Notes: generated by a model not told the origin, from the letters alone. A stretch of 64,000 bases of DNA from Neelides folsomi (GCA_034687125.1 JAQGBZ010000150.1:62001-126000), one strand, 5' to 3'. Numbered from the stretch's first letter, positions 1 through 12,505 are shown. Made by a program: numbers and translations.

Positions 1-1503
1 CTCATCAAAACAATCTTTGGAATGCTTCATAAAAAGATGAAAAAGCTCGTTACGAATGAATACGACAAAGCAAAGTTTATTCTTGAAGTGAGGAACTTAT
101 GAAATTACTTTTTCCTATATTGAATTTTATTGCCATTTCTTGCTTTTGCTTATTTTTTAAAAATTTATATTCAAGAGTAAATCTCGTGATTCATGAATCA
201 TGATCAATGGATGAATTTAATTTACTAATATAATGTTTTTTAATTCATTTAGTTTCTAATCTCGAAGCTTAATGAGATCTCTGAATACTATAGAAATCAT
301 TTTAAAAGAATTATTGAGGAATTTGAGCCGATCCTTGACAAGCTAGACGAAGACGAATGGGATGATCATTTCAAAGTGAAGGATTTGATACAGAAATGGA
401 AGGAATTGATCAAGGAATATGACGACTTGAAGAATGAATTACGAAAATATAGGAAGAACAGAGAAGATGAGATCCTTCGGGGAATAGAAGATGAGTTGAG
501 GACCCTTGAAGCAGTAAATTCTTTGTCTTATTATGAGTATTTCTCATGACAGGTTCTCATCGATTAAATGTCATATCTAATGAATTTTGTGAAATGTTGA
601 ATGTGTAGCTGGAGAAAAGACTCGCAGATCTTGAGAAACAACTCGCCCACATCCTTCTCACTTTAGAAGAATGGAAGAACCCCGAAGAAAGACTCAAGAG
701 ATATCAAGATGAATTGGCTCGGCTGCTCATTGAGCTCCAAAGGGTATTCAAAAATAAATTATATTATTAATATGTTATGTACATTAACGGTATTATACAG
801 ATATATGGGTACGTTTATTATGTAAATATGTGTATTTATCTTTTTAATGGTGTTAAAATATAACATTTAAGATTAACGAGAGTGTTTTGGCGGAGAGGGA
901 CTATTTGAGGAAACTTCTAGATTGGGAATCAAAGAACGCAATGAAAGTCTATGGTCATCATTTAATCGCATTTTCTATAAAAATTACTTTTGTGGTTTAG
1001 CCAGTTTAGCTATCAGAGAAATCACAATTAAATATTTTGTATGAAAATGCAGGATTGAGAATTGAAGAAATCGTTCACAAGGATGTTGATACTTTTTTGG
1101 ATCTCGTCAACTCGGCATGGTTTCGATTGTCGGTGGAGAATGAACATTTAACCGAAGTAAATACAATAACATTAAATATTATATAGTGATTGCGAATGAA
1201 TCGACTTTGAGTTTTAACAATAATGTAATGTATACCCATTAATATGAATTTTGTATGTACTAGGAATTGACTTCTCTTGACTCTGAGAATCATCTGATGA
1301 TGCTTGAAGTTCAAAACTTAACAAGGCAAATCGAGCAATTAAAGGAAGGCAAAGGAAATCGTAATCGCGGTCGGCTCGACAGATTCCGACCGCCGTCCTC
1401 AGCCAATGAACTAATGAAAGCTCTCTACGAAACTGACAAGCGAACATATAACATGATTGATGAGCTTCAAACAAATTATATTCATGAATTTAAAAGAAAT
1501 TAA
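1..1503 (+). CDS. Coiled-coil protein, 3' part of gene (5' end off window)
   Basis: Six exons join in phase: 1-87, 253-513, 609-743, 872-953, 1053-1156 and 1264-1503, with stop TAA at 1501-1503. The first exon is open to the window edge, so the N-terminus is missing. The product is highly charged and almost entirely helical, rich in Glu, Lys and Leu, with heptad-like stretches such as LEKRLADLEKQLAHILLTLE and later QNLTRQIEQLKEGK. The end is basic and Arg-rich (RNRGRLDRFRPP), followed by a short helix. No catalytic motif is visible. The layout (long coiled coil with a late ENHLMMLEVQNL-type segment) recalls DUF4515 ciliary/axonemal proteins such as BBOF1, CCDC83 and CCDC166, but I cannot confirm this and any coiled-coil family could look similar. 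Introns are short (about 95-165 bp), as in the neighbouring housekeeping genes. The exon structure is well supported; identity is unknown. Confidence 0.7.
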
Positions 1504-1611
1504 AGCAATAAATACTTTATTTTTTAATCATTTTACTAACAAATGAAAACATCTATAATAAATCAGTCTTGAATGTTAACAGACTTTAATACCCTTAGAA
1601 TAAAAGATTCT

Positions 1612-2199
1612 TCAGTCAACTTTCTCATTCTCGTTATCTTCATTCTGCTCTTTGTTAGTCGCTTTACCATCTTTATATTTCTTCCCTTGTGATTCCAAGA
1701 AATCCTTGAAAACGAATGCTCTTGATATCATGAGGGATATGTTCTTATTCTCAGAAGTCTAAAAATTATTTTAAATATTTTACTATTATTATTTATCGAT
1801 ATTATGATAATTGGGTTAATAGTCTTAATAGGTATAATATTCATATTATTATACAAAAATTATAAAAATAATTTATTAATATTTAATTATCCCGATATTA
1901 AATGTCTTAACTCACAATAAGCTTTTGGATATGGAGTAGATCGGATTTGCGATCGTCCAGAACTTGGCAATTTTCCCTGAGACGTCGCTTCGTAGACCTC
2001 AGCCATTCAATTTTAGCCTTCTGCGGCTCGCTGATAGTTAACTTCCTAAAAGATTAAAAAATGAATAAAAAGATTAACGCCGGGCGCCATGATTGTTTGA
2101 CCCTCAAGCTCCATACAAGTAAAAATGCATGCATTATGAAAAATATTTTTCATACGCTTTGTTTTGAGTTGGAACAAGACGAGCTTCCTTCACTTTCAT
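1612..2199 (-). CDS. Small basic coiled-coil protein, 106 residues, unidentified
   Basis: Three exons on the minus strand: 2199-2156 (ATG at 2199-2197), 2045-1916 and 1758-1612 (stop TGA 1614-1612). Donors are GTATGA and GTGAGT, acceptors TTTTAG and TTTTAG, and phases (2, then 0) agree. The protein begins MKVKEARLVPTQNK, then has a basic amphipathic stretch (EWLRSTKRRLRENCQ) that looks helical, and ends in an acidic, Asn/Glu-rich tail. No signal peptide or membrane segment is present. The sequence just upstream of the ATG on the minus strand is pyrimidine-rich (CTCTTTCGCCTCC), which resembles a TOP-type leader, but this is only a resemblance. The gene is convergent with the coiled-coil gene to its left (about 110 bp between stops) and divergent from CHAF1B. 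I do not recognise a family. Confidence 0.55.
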
Positions 2200-2629
2200 G
2201 GTGGAGAAGATGCAAAGGAGGCGAAAGAGCTTTGAAAATGAGCTAATTAACTTTTATCTGGTCAAAGGTCGAAATTGTCGAAAGTATTGGGAGAGCGTAG
2301 CGTGTAAGTAGCGTGTTTGGAAAACGTCTTGAGTGCGTTCGTAGGTGCTTTTATACCTGCGCACATTTTGAAGTGTGACTGATGGAATGAATGAATGCGC
2401 AGATGGGTGATGTTGAATTGGAGGGAAAGGTCGAGAGAATGAGCCAAATCGCGCAATGCAAAGGGGAAAAGCAGATCCACAAGGAAAGCACAAAGAGAAC
2501 AACAAAATAAGGGCAACAATAGACGAGGAAATTTATTTATTTTTAAACAATTTAAGTTTAACGAAAGTTGTAAGAAGTATTTAACTCATAGACCTTCACA
2601 AACCGACAACAAATAAAATAATCTGTAAG
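2200..2629. promoter_or_regulatory. Shared intergenic region and probable CHAF1B 5' non-coding exon
   Basis: This stretch lies between the minus-strand 106-residue gene and CHAF1B. A consensus donor (ATCT then GTAAGT) starts at 2625 on +, and a good acceptor (TTATTTTCAG, ending 3021) sits 9 bases before the CHAF1B ATG. A non-coding first exon ending at 2624 spliced to 3022 is therefore likely. Two overlapping minus-strand ORFs at 2254-2519 have no recognisable domain and I treat them as chance. The region probably carries divergent promoters for both genes; no TATA box stands out. Confidence 0.35.
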
Positions 2630-3029
2630 TAAAATTTTATACCATATAGCTAAAGATTCATTTAGATTTTATAATTCTATAATATATAGTGATATTAGAC
2701 ACTACATGGCATGGCATGGCTTGATTTTTGAGTATTTATATTTTCAGAGCAAAATTCAAGGTTAAACATTTCATATGGCAATGTCTTTAATGTCGTTTTT
2801 GTGAACTTTTTGGTAGTTACATGTTTAATTTTAGGTATCTTTATTGTCGTATGAAAGAGATTATAAAAGATATAAGATAGATTAATTAATAAGATGCTTA
2901 CAAAATAAAGTATTTTTGTTATATATTTTGATTTCATATTCTAAATATGGTAATGACAAGACTGATTTTATAATATTTATGACGAATAAAAAAATTAATG
3001 AGATTTGTGATTTATTTTCAGAATTTGCG

Positions 3030-5749
3030 ATGAAGTGTGTGACACCACAGATTGTCTGGCATGCCAAAGAGCCAGTTCTTTCCATCGATTTCGATCCTAC
3101 TACTTCTGGATCCGAAAGTCCGTTTTACAGGATTGTGACTGGAGGAGCCGATTCAATTGTCGTCGTAAGTAAATTACCCAGTAATTTAAATTTCGATAAG
3201 TAAAATAGGTTTCAAAGCGGAATTAAAATTTTCATTATGTTTTAGGTTTGGCATTTAAAATTGACGGATTGCTTGAAACCTGTATTAGAACCTGCAGCCG
3301 AACTAAATAGACATAATAAAGCCGTCAATGTCGTTCGATTCAGTCCTAATGGGAAATTCATTGCTTCTGCTGATGACGGTATTACAATTACTTATATGAG
3401 CTGTTGATCCGCAGAAGGGGATTAGAATTTTGAAGAATTTTCGAAAACAAGTTACCAATGTGAAATTTAACTATTATTGGCGTACTAGCAGTATAAGGAG
3501 GTATCGATGATAGTAAATTAGTAATTTTATTGAATTAATTAAAATAAACAAACTTTCTAACCCCCTTCTGCGGATCAACAGCACGTGTATATCTAAAAAT
3601 ACCAATTGAACAATTTACTGCTGATAATCATTAATTACAATGCAATGACTTATTATCTAGATTCTTACGTCTTCATTTGGAAGGTGGATCATTCCACTGG
3701 ATCAGAGACATGGACAATGGATAAATGTCTGAGGCGTCATTTAGAAGATGTTTCTGATATTTGTTGGTCAGCCGATGGGAATTTTCTCGTATCTTCATCT
3801 GTTGATAATAGCGCTATTTGTTGGGACGTCCAAAAGGTTGAAACGGATTAAAAGTGATTTTCAAATACAGTTACTATAACTCTTACCATTAATAATATTT
3901 TAGGGACAACATGTTCACATTTGGACCGAACATGAGGGATTCGTTCAAGGTGCAAACTTTGATCCGTTGGGGGATTATATTGCTACAATGTGCATCGATA
4001 GGTAAATGTTTTTAAGATATGTTAATTATTACCACCATACAAATCTTCCAATCGAAATTACATTATCTAACAAATAACCGTTTGTATTCCAAGGACCCTT
4101 CGAATTTTTAATGTAATTACTGGTAAAAATGTAAAGAAGGCTCTTAAATATCCGCAATCTTGGCTTTCCTACAAAGATGACGAAAATGAGAAGAAAAAGA
4201 CAGCGCCGTCTCCTAAATCAAATGAAATGGATATGGAAATTGAAATTGACGAAAATGAAAAAGAGGAAGTTGCAAGACGACCAATGAACCGAATGTTCCA
4301 CGACGACACTCTTCGAACCTTCTTCAGAAGACTTCATTTTTCTCCTAAGGGAGAACTCCTCCTTGTTCCTGGTGGCGTTATTCCACCACAACCGACATCT
4401 GACACCAAGGATAAAGAAAAAATGATGGAGGAAAAGAAGAAAGCAAAGAAGGACAAAGCCGCTGCAAATGACAATTGCGTTGTTATGTTTTGTCGACATA
4501 ATTGGCTCACACCATGCGCCATCATTCCTACTGGAACTGAATATTCTGTTGTTACAAAGTTCAATCCTGTTTATTTCAAGAGACCTTTTACTCCTGTAAC
4601 AGGTAAAAATAAATATTTTGAAAAAGTGTTTATTTCAATATGATAGATATTTTATTTTTTTACTAAAAATTACTATATTTTAAAGTTGACGTTTCAAGTG
4701 CTGTGCAAATGAAGAAGCACGAACAATTGACGTGCTGCATGGGCTCATTAAAAGAGAGGAAAGAAGATCGCATTATTATTAATGATCCTTATAGAATTGT
4801 CTACGCTATTGGAACGGATAAGTCAAGTAAAGTTTAAACAAAATTAACAAAAAAATTAGTCTTTAAAACTTTTAAATAAAATGTAGTAAAATCGTTTTTG
4901 CCATTATAAAAATAATAACATTGTTTATTTTAGTCATAATTGGGGATACCGTGTCGAAAGATCCACTCGCTGTTATTCAAAATATTCATTTTTCTCGTTT
5001 CACTGATTTGAGTTGGTCAGCCGATGGGCGAGTTCTTCTTGCCAGCTCGAATGATGGCTATTGTTCCATCATAACTTTCGAAGAAGGAGAGCTCGGAATC
5101 TCAATTCCCAAGGAAGAACTTCCAGCTATTTCTGAGACTACATTTCCGGTTCGGCCGATTAAGAAAAAGAAAGCTATTAGAAAATCTCAGAACAACGAAA
5201 AGTTTAATAACGAAAGTAGGTTCACTTTTATTCGGAAATTATTTGTATTTACATATTTAAATTCTGTTGATTTTAATATTTTTGTAATTAAATACTTTAT
5301 TTATTGAAATATCAGATATGAACTTTTGTCCATTTTCAGATGAAGATAAATCAGGAATAAAGAGCGAATCCGAGGGGACTCCGAAAGTTCCGAAAACTCC
5401 GAAGACCCCCAAAACTCCGAAAACCCCCAAAACACTGAAAACACCCAAGAGACCCAAAACACCAAAAAGTGTTAAAACTCCTACTGCTGCAAAAGAAGAA
5501 ACAGAAGTCCTGACTCCTATAACTCCTTCGATTGATACTCCTCCGAAAAAGTTGGAGCCAAAAAGGAACACATTTTTAGAAAAATGGCTAATTAAGGACC
5601 TCAAATCTTCAGGAAATACTGATGAAATGAAAGATGCGATCAAGAGTGAACTCAATGGAATCAACGGCACTTCCAATGGAACAACTAGTGATAAGATTGA
5701 AAGCGACGATGATGTGGTCATGCTAGAAGTGATTTCAAATAAGAGTTAA
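3030..5749 (+). CDS. CHAF1B: Chromatin assembly factor 1 subunit B (p60/p105), WD40 protein
   Basis: WD40 subunit of the CAF-1 histone chaperone, which with the large and RbAp48-type subunits deposits H3-H4 on newly replicated DNA in the nucleus. Eight coding exons: 3030-3164, 3246-3378, 3661-3836, 3904-4001, 4094-4602, 4686-4826, 4934-5215 and 5340-5749; total 1884 bp, 627 residues, all phases consistent. Family hallmarks visible: the N-terminal block VWHAKEPVLSIDF, then NKAVNVVRFSPNGKFIAS, RRHLEDVSDICWSADGNFLV, DNSAICWDV, DPLGDYIATMCIDR, the signature MFHDDTLRTFFRRLHFSPKG near residue 248, and LSWSADGRVLLASSNDGYCS. The C-terminus is disordered and carries a Lys-Thr-Pro repeat. An acidic Glu/Lys-rich insert (about residues 205-240) lies before the FHDD block. 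The start is the first ATG after the acceptor and matches the family N-terminus. A poly(A) signal AATAAA lies at 5769-5774. Intron 2 contains a MITE. Confidence 0.95.
3400..3582. mobile_element. MITE with 26-bp terminal inverted repeats in CHAF1B intron 2
   Basis: The left end (from 3400) reads GCTGTTGATCCGCAGAAGGG and onward; the right end (3557-3582) is its reverse complement with one mismatch over about 26 bp. The 183-bp element has no coding capacity, which fits a miniature inverted-repeat transposable element. I see no unambiguous target duplication. It lies wholly inside the 282-bp intron and makes up most of it. Confidence 0.7.
5390..5468 (+). repeat. CHAF1B: Coding PKTP micro-repeat in CHAF1B tail
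   Basis: Tandem CCN-AAR-ACN codon triplets encode about eight near-copies of Pro-Lys-Thr with Leu and Arg interruptions. Each Thr-Pro-Lys resembles a minimal proline-directed (CDK/MAPK) phosphorylation site. The DNA repeat is degenerate at third positions, so it is not a fresh slippage expansion. Confidence 0.8.
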
Positions 5750-6457
5750 GATATTAAATTATTTAGTAAATAAATATTACCTTTATTGTAAGATTGGTTA
5801 ATTGCCGCTGATATTGTAATTTTTGTTAGGACACTTCAACATATAGCCAATCTAACATTTGTAAAAATAAAATTTTTGTGAAATGATTCTAATTTTATAT
5901 TTAAACTGTTTAAATTAAAAGTGTATTTCATTATTATACTATTGTTATATAAATTGACAAACTTGAGTTCAAGTATGACTTCAACTTACAAGTTATGATT
6001 TGACCTTTGTACAGAAGTATAGGTATTAAAAACAATTGTGTAAACAAGTAGTTAAAATCATTTTTATAAAATTAGTTCAAGGTATATATTCGAAGTAAGG
6101 ATATTAAAATGATAAGTTATGACTGATGAAGCGATAATGGGACTAATAAATCATTTGGTTCAATTCTCATGTTTTTATTTTTTTAATCAAATCCTTTTGT
6201 GAATGAATGCCATTAATACACGTTGGGAAAATTGAGACATTCTGATTCGACGAATACTAAATGATGAATCAATTTTTGTAGCAATACCTCGATTGTAAGT
6301 TGCAATTTCTAATTGTGTTTTGCTGTAATTTAACAACATTAGCAAGTTTAATTTACTTATAAATTGATATAATTTTGCATATTAATTATAGTTATTATTC
6401 AGCTGTTAAATAATCATTTAAAATCTCGAGTTTCTTTATTGTTCATACAAATTGGCC

Positions 6458-7862
6458 ATGAAGCCTGGTTTCCTCCGGATAAGTAATTTTATGTTAGCGA
6501 ATGGAGCAGTTAAGAATTCCAGAATATCTCCCATTTCAATTAGATATTGTCAAACACAAGCTCAGGAGAAGTCAAATGATTTGAATGAAGAGTTTCAAAA
6601 ACTCGATCTTTACAAAGTTAAAGATCGAAGAGGGCCAAGGAAAAAACGCGAAAAAAAGGAAGTTCTCCCACCAAGGTATACCTTCACTCGCTGTTCAAAT
6701 AATTTTTTATCATCATTTTCGTATTGAAACACAATAAATAAAGTTTTTTTTGCAATAATTTAGGTTTCGAAAAATGGACGAAAATCAAGATTGGCCAAGT
6801 GTATGGCCCACAGCTCGGACATTTCATCCCGCAGTTGTTCCACTTCCTCTTCATCAAGGACTTGTTCCTCCGAATAAAGCAATTCCCGATAAATACGGGA
6901 ATTTAGAGCTCATGAAAATACCAAATTTTCTACATCTTACTCCTCCAGCTATTCTGCGTCATTGTGAAGCATTGAAAAGTGCGAGAAACGTTAACGTTCT
7001 ATTTATTTGGCATTTTATCCAGTAATTCATATAAATATAAAATATTTGTTTATTTTTCTTTAGAATTTTGTACTGAATGGCCCAAAGAGCTTAGAACTGA
7101 AGAAGCAATCGAAGAGAATTTTCCTATCGAAATCACATCAAGCGATTATTGTCACTCAATCCCTTCCATAAGAGATGCTAGAGCCCGGATTGTTACTTTG
7201 AAGGTATCAATCATTCTTTAAGTTAATCATTTAATTAAAAATCAAAATAAAGTATGAAGTAATTTACAAAACTTTTTAATATAAAGATCAAACTCTCGAT
7301 TTTAAAACTTGATGATCATGCACGAGATAAACTTCTTCGCCTTATGAAAGATCGATACGACGAGAAAAATGGAATCATTACTCTGACCACCGATTGTTGT
7401 CCTACGAGAGAACAAAACTATGAGTATGCCATGTATTTGCTCACCGCAAGCTACCACGAATCTTGGGTATACTATATTTTTGAATAATCTATTGAGATTA
7501 AAAAATCATTAAGTATATACAGCTAATTAATTAGAATTGAATTATTATAGAGCACCGAACCGTGGGAGAGCGAAAAGGGTGAAGATGATATGGAAAAATA
7601 CATTTGGGATGGAAGCATCTCTGAAAGAAACTTACTTGACATCTTCAAGAAGTCTCAAGAGAAATCAAAGACCGCTCCACTTTTTGGCCATGAGAAGTCA
7701 ATTGAGATGCCTTTAAGTTCAGACAATTTTAATAAGTTTAATCTGGTAGAAAATTATAAAAATGCAATTGAAAAGATTCACAACATTGGTGAAACAAAGG
7801 ATGATATTCATGAATATGGTAAAGCAGTTAGATCAATGTTAAATCTACCTCCCCCGCTCTAA
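6458..7862 (+). CDS. MRPS35: Mitochondrial small ribosomal subunit protein mS35
   Basis: Component of the mitochondrial 28S ribosomal subunit. Five exons: 6458-6675, 6764-6978, 7064-7203, 7287-7466 and 7551-7862; total 1065 bp, 354 residues, phases consistent. Conserved mS35 blocks are clear: [101 protein letters not shown] and [14 protein letters not shown]. The first 30-40 residues are basic and Ser/Asn-rich with few acids, as expected for a matrix-targeting presequence. I chose ATG 6458; the reading frame is also open two codons upstream, but only from a TTG at 6452. The third exon's donor is GTGCGA, a weaker form of the consensus. A poly(A) signal AATAAA lies at 7884-7889, 21 bp after the stop. 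Confidence 0.96.
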
Positions 7863-8282
7863 TGTTTTATTTATCTCAATTCAAATAAAGTTAGATCGCA
7901 ATGGACTTTTGGATTATAAAGCATGATCTTCAATAAAGTTTTTATTATAATTATATAATGAACTTCGACAACATTATTTCATTAGCATTGTATTATAATT
8001 ATATTTAATTAAAATGTAATTCTTCATCTTCTTCACATACTAACGACTATGAGTAATGAGTTAATGAGCCTATTAAAGTTATAGTCAATTAACAATTTCG
8101 GAAGGAAACGAAATGTGCACATGGGCATGGGAAATTGTATGGAAGAAAGGAGGAAAAGAAGGGAGATATACGATCCTAAATTACGACTGGTGTGGAGGGA
8201 ATTTCAAATTCTGGGTGAGGTTCTTTAATATTGTCATTTTTCACCCTGATCTGATTAAATCTCGATTAAAAAGTTCTTCAAA

Positions 8283-9163
8283 ATGACGATGCATTCATCT
8301 ATAAAGGGGAAGCTCATAGCTGTGATTGGAGATGAAGTAAAGTTTTATTTTACTAATTTATTACTATTTGGTGTCATTTTTATGCTCTCAGTGTGTGTTC
8401 AAAATTGTTTCACATTGATGATATTTGATATCTTGATATTCTAAATTAGAATTTTTAATGCGTTTAAAATAATAATTATTTTTATAAATATTATAAGTAT
8501 ACATATATTTATTATGTATTTTGTATAAGCTTATATAATTTATCGGTACAATTATTTATAAAAAATAACTAATGTTTCTTAATAGGATACTTGTGTTGGA
8601 TTTCTTCTGGGAGGAATTGGGGAAATAAATAAACATCGACAGGCAAATTTTCTGGTCGTCGATAAAAGTAAATAATTGTTGAATTATTTAATCTATTAAT
8701 TATTTAATCTTTAATTATCTTACTCATATACTTTAACTAACCAAGTTTATCTTAATGTTAGTATGTATTGACCATCCATATTGGCATTTTATTATTAGTT
8801 TATTTATAATAAAATTAATTTATTTAAGATACGGCCGTCAGTGAAATTGAAGAAACTTTCAAGAAATTTATCAAGAGAGATGACATTGACATCATCTTGA
8901 TAAACCAAAATGTAAGTTTTTATTATAAAATAAAAAGTTATTCATTTAATTATATCTATAATTAGTGTTTTATTCAATAAAATGAGTTACCGATAATCTT
9001 TTTTATAAAGATTGCTGAAATTATCCGACATGTGATTGACACTCATTCAAGCCCCGTCCCAGCTGTGTTGGAGATTCCATCAAAAGATCATCCATATGAT
9101 CCAACAAAAGATTCCATTCTCCGGAGAGCCAGGGGAATGTTCAATCCAGAGGAATTCCGTTAA
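8283..9163 (+). CDS. ATP6V1F: V-type proton ATPase subunit F
   Basis: Central-stalk subunit of the peripheral V1 sector of the vacuolar proton pump, acting on the cytosolic face of endosomes, lysosomes and some plasma membranes. Four exons: 8283-8336, 8586-8667, 8829-8911 and 9011-9163; total 372 bp, 123 residues, the normal family length of about 120. Diagnostic blocks: [77 protein letters not shown], and the end [16 protein letters not shown]. The ATG at 8283 fits the family N-terminus; a second in-frame ATG at 8289 is possible. The region 8100-8282 is probably 5' leader. The gene starts about 420 bp after the MRPS35 stop, on the same strand, but there is no sign of joint transcription. Confidence 0.96.
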
Positions 9164-11855
9164 TCTCATCAATCCCATTAAAACGATCGCAACTCCTCAA
9201 CTAATCATTCCAACTGAATAATATCTAATGTCGGTTTGTGCTTTTAGTAAGAGTACAATTTAGTCAAATAATTTAGAGTTAAAATCATATTTTTTGCCTT
9301 TATTTCCGGATTTGGGAAACTTATAATATAAATAAATCGTTCATTCAGCAAATCACTTGTGTTTATTACTCTCATAAATCGTAACATTATTCAACAACAA
9401 TCAGAAGTTTAATATAAACACATATGAACATAATTACATACTATTTATGTTAAAATGAATCTATTCAATTCGAAACAAAGCTAATTTATTACATCTAATA
9501 TCTAAAAAAATTACTAATTCTAAAACTTTGCATGTTATATATAGCATCCTTTGATTTTGATAATTAAACATCATTTCTAATTTATAAACAATGTATTTTT
9601 TAAGATTCCTTAATTATTAATATCGGTGATAATTTTTAAATTTAAATGTATTGAAGCCTAATATTTTAATTAAGATGTAACAAAATAAAGAATTTCAGTA
9701 TAAGACATTTCCTAAGTATATTCAGTTTGGAGATGAGGAAACCCCTATTGAATATTATAAATATAAAGTACAATTAATCTAATTTTGACTCGGCATTTTA
9801 TATAACACTTTTAATCAATAATAGATATTTTTTTAATATTTCAAAGTCAAAAGTAAGTATAATAAATTATATAAAGTTAATATTTAAAACTCGTATTGAC
9901 ATTCATATATAATATACCTACACATAAGATACATAATATTACTAATACTTAGGTTATATTGTAATACTAAAACTAAATACAATATTATTTGATAGTTTGA
10001 TTAAAGATTATCTTCAACTTGATTTGCGAACATATTCGGCTTTTATTGAATCTCATAGGCCCGAGCATTGATTTTGTATAAATATTCTAAATTTACAGAA
10101 ATTTTTAAAGAATTGATATTTCAATATTAATGTAACCTAATAATAATGGTATATGATACAACAATACATATAATATGACATACATAGTATGAATATTTTA
10201 ATATAAATAAGTGATTTTTTTTACTTTTAATACATTTCATTGTAATATTTATGATTGATTCTTATAATACATAACTAGTGTGCTTAGAATTATTTAATGA
10301 ATGGAGTGGTCAGTGAAATAACTTAAATTGAGATCGGCATTCTATTACAAAAATTACAATACAAAAAGGAATCGTATTTTAAAATATTTCAAAACATAAT
10401 ATTTATATAACCCTCAAATCATTAACAAAAAATTTTCAACACAGCTCTGTTTAACATGTACCATATGTATACGTAGGTATCTTAAATATTTATTGATGGT
10501 GCATGTTTGCTTATGAATTTTTTAATTTTAACATATAAGTAGTAAATTGATAAACATACCTATAAAATACGTGTATAAAGTAGAGAGAGTATTTTGGTAT
10601 ATAGATATAGGTAGGCACACAGGAAAGTGCAATCCTTGCACAATTTGTAGGAAAGAGCACAAAATGGTTAAATAATAAAATGATAATTCCTTGTGTTATG
10701 TTGTGTGCAAGTATAAAAGTTTAGCGAACTATAATTACATTTTAATCAATATTATTAAAACATATAATTCATCAATTCAGCTAATATTTAAAGAATGAAT
10801 ACTGATTGAGACAGATTGAGAAGTGAGATTGGTAAGAGCGCATATTTTAATTAGCGATAATATTAATAATAATCATTTTACTAAAAGTTTTATGCCTGTC
10901 AATAATTTAATCATTTTTGTTAAATTATATACCTTACAGTATAGTAGTATTAAAATTAATATCATTGATAGATATTTTATTGATTTTACATGATTTAATT
11001 GTCAAATTCCCAACATGATTAGGATTGACATTAAAGTGTTAATTCTGGTCAAATATTTATAAATGTATTATTTGTAGATTAGGATATTAGGGCATTTAAA
11101 GCTCTCATAATGAAACGATTAAAAATAATAATATTATACATAAATATATGAGAATATGATTAATTACATTTTATCGACATATTACATAATATCGACCTAT
11201 GCTGTAACGTTCTGAAGTAATAAGTAATATAATAAGTATGTATTTGTTTAATACGTGAAACTTGTATATGAATCTTATATTTTTGTGTGATGTACAAATT
11301 TTTATATAAAGTTTAATTTCAATAGATTTCCATAAAATTAATGTGGCTCTGTAACTGTGAACTGTGAAAAAAACCTGTGAACTTATAATATATGGAATAT
11401 ATTAGTATAAACAGGTCGTGAATTATTTTTAATTTCTAACTACTGGATATGTATATTAAGTAATCTACTACGTATGTATTTCATAAATACTTATATGCAA
11501 TGTACGTAGAATCAAGTTCGTCTGGTTCTATATATACTATACATAATTGTGTAATATTATAGTTCCTAATATGTATTTATTTAATGTAGAGCATGTTATT
11601 CAAATGAAAGCAAAATAATTACATTCAGGATTGCTGTAGGTTAAAAACTCTCGTTTCCAATATTCAAATAGTTATAAAATGCACAACAAATATATTTGCA
11701 CAATTCAACAAATAATTACCTACATATTCTATAATATTAGTGCTTATAGGGTACATACTATATATTATTTATTTACATGACTAGGATATAATCAATAACA
11801 ATTTTATCTTATTTGGCTAATTAAGTATTATATTTTGTATTATTTAATTTAAGAT
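9164..11855. other. AT-rich intergenic DNA
   Basis: No ORF of note on either strand and no recognisable domain. The first 200 bases are probably the ATP6V1F 3' UTR. The rest is very AT-rich with short A/T tracts and no long repeat that I can see. Confidence 0.6.
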
Positions 11856-11940
11856 AAAAATCGCCAATTTATAGAGGCCTCTCTATAAATTGGCGATTTT
11901 TGATTCAAAACATAAAATCAGAACCTGATTTTATGTTTTG
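11856..11940. repeat. Two adjacent perfect hairpins
   Basis: Hairpin 1 (11856-11901): a perfect 21-bp stem, arm AAAAATCGCCAATTTATAGAG, with a 4-base loop. Hairpin 2 (11906-11940): a perfect 16-bp stem, arm CAAAACATAAAATCAG, with a 3-base loop. They are separated by 4 bases. The loops are too short for a typical animal pre-miRNA. They may be the remains of a foldback element. Confidence 0.75.
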
Positions 11941-12100
11941 GCTCCAATTGTGGAAATCACGCCAAATCTTTACTATGTGGTACACGTAGTAACTCTGTGT
12001 ATTCTCGAGATATTTATTAAACTTAATTTCCTCGTTAATTAACATGGTTTGGTGTGGTTTTAGGCCGGGAGAAAATGGATTCACTAAAAAATTACTATTA

Positions 12101-12485
12101 TATCCAATTCACATTCGATCTTTACGTGAGTTTGAACAAACCGCTTAATTATTTCCAGCGAAACGATTTTAGTTAAACGTTACTTTTAATTGTAGTATAG
12201 CATAAGAAATGAATTATTATATAATTTTTACAATTAAAATCTTTTAATCAATATAAAATATATCAATACTTAACAAAGTTAGATTAACCGAATATAAGTG
12301 AAATATTTAAAGATCTAAATTCTTTAAAATATTTAATTCAAATCTTTTTATTGTAAGACTTTTATTTAATATGAATTTATCTTTGCATTAATACAACTAA
12401 AAGTAACGTTTAACTAAAATCGTTTCGCTGGAAATAATTAAGCGGTTTGTTCAAACTCACGTAAAGATTGAATGTGAATTGGGTA
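12101..12485. mobile_element. Foldback MITE with arms of about 94 bp, TA flanks
   Basis: The left arm starts TATCCAATTCACATTCGATC at 12101 and runs to about 12194; the right arm (about 12393-12485) is its reverse complement with a few mismatches. A TA dinucleotide flanks each end (12099-12100 and 12486-12487), which suits Tc1/mariner-type insertion. The centre is AT-rich and non-coding. Confidence 0.75.
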
Positions 12486-12505
12486 TAGTTTAAGTTAACA
12501 TATCA

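Noticed and set aside
2254-2519. Two overlapping minus-strand ORFs
   Set aside because: Cover the likely promoter between divergent genes and have no motif.
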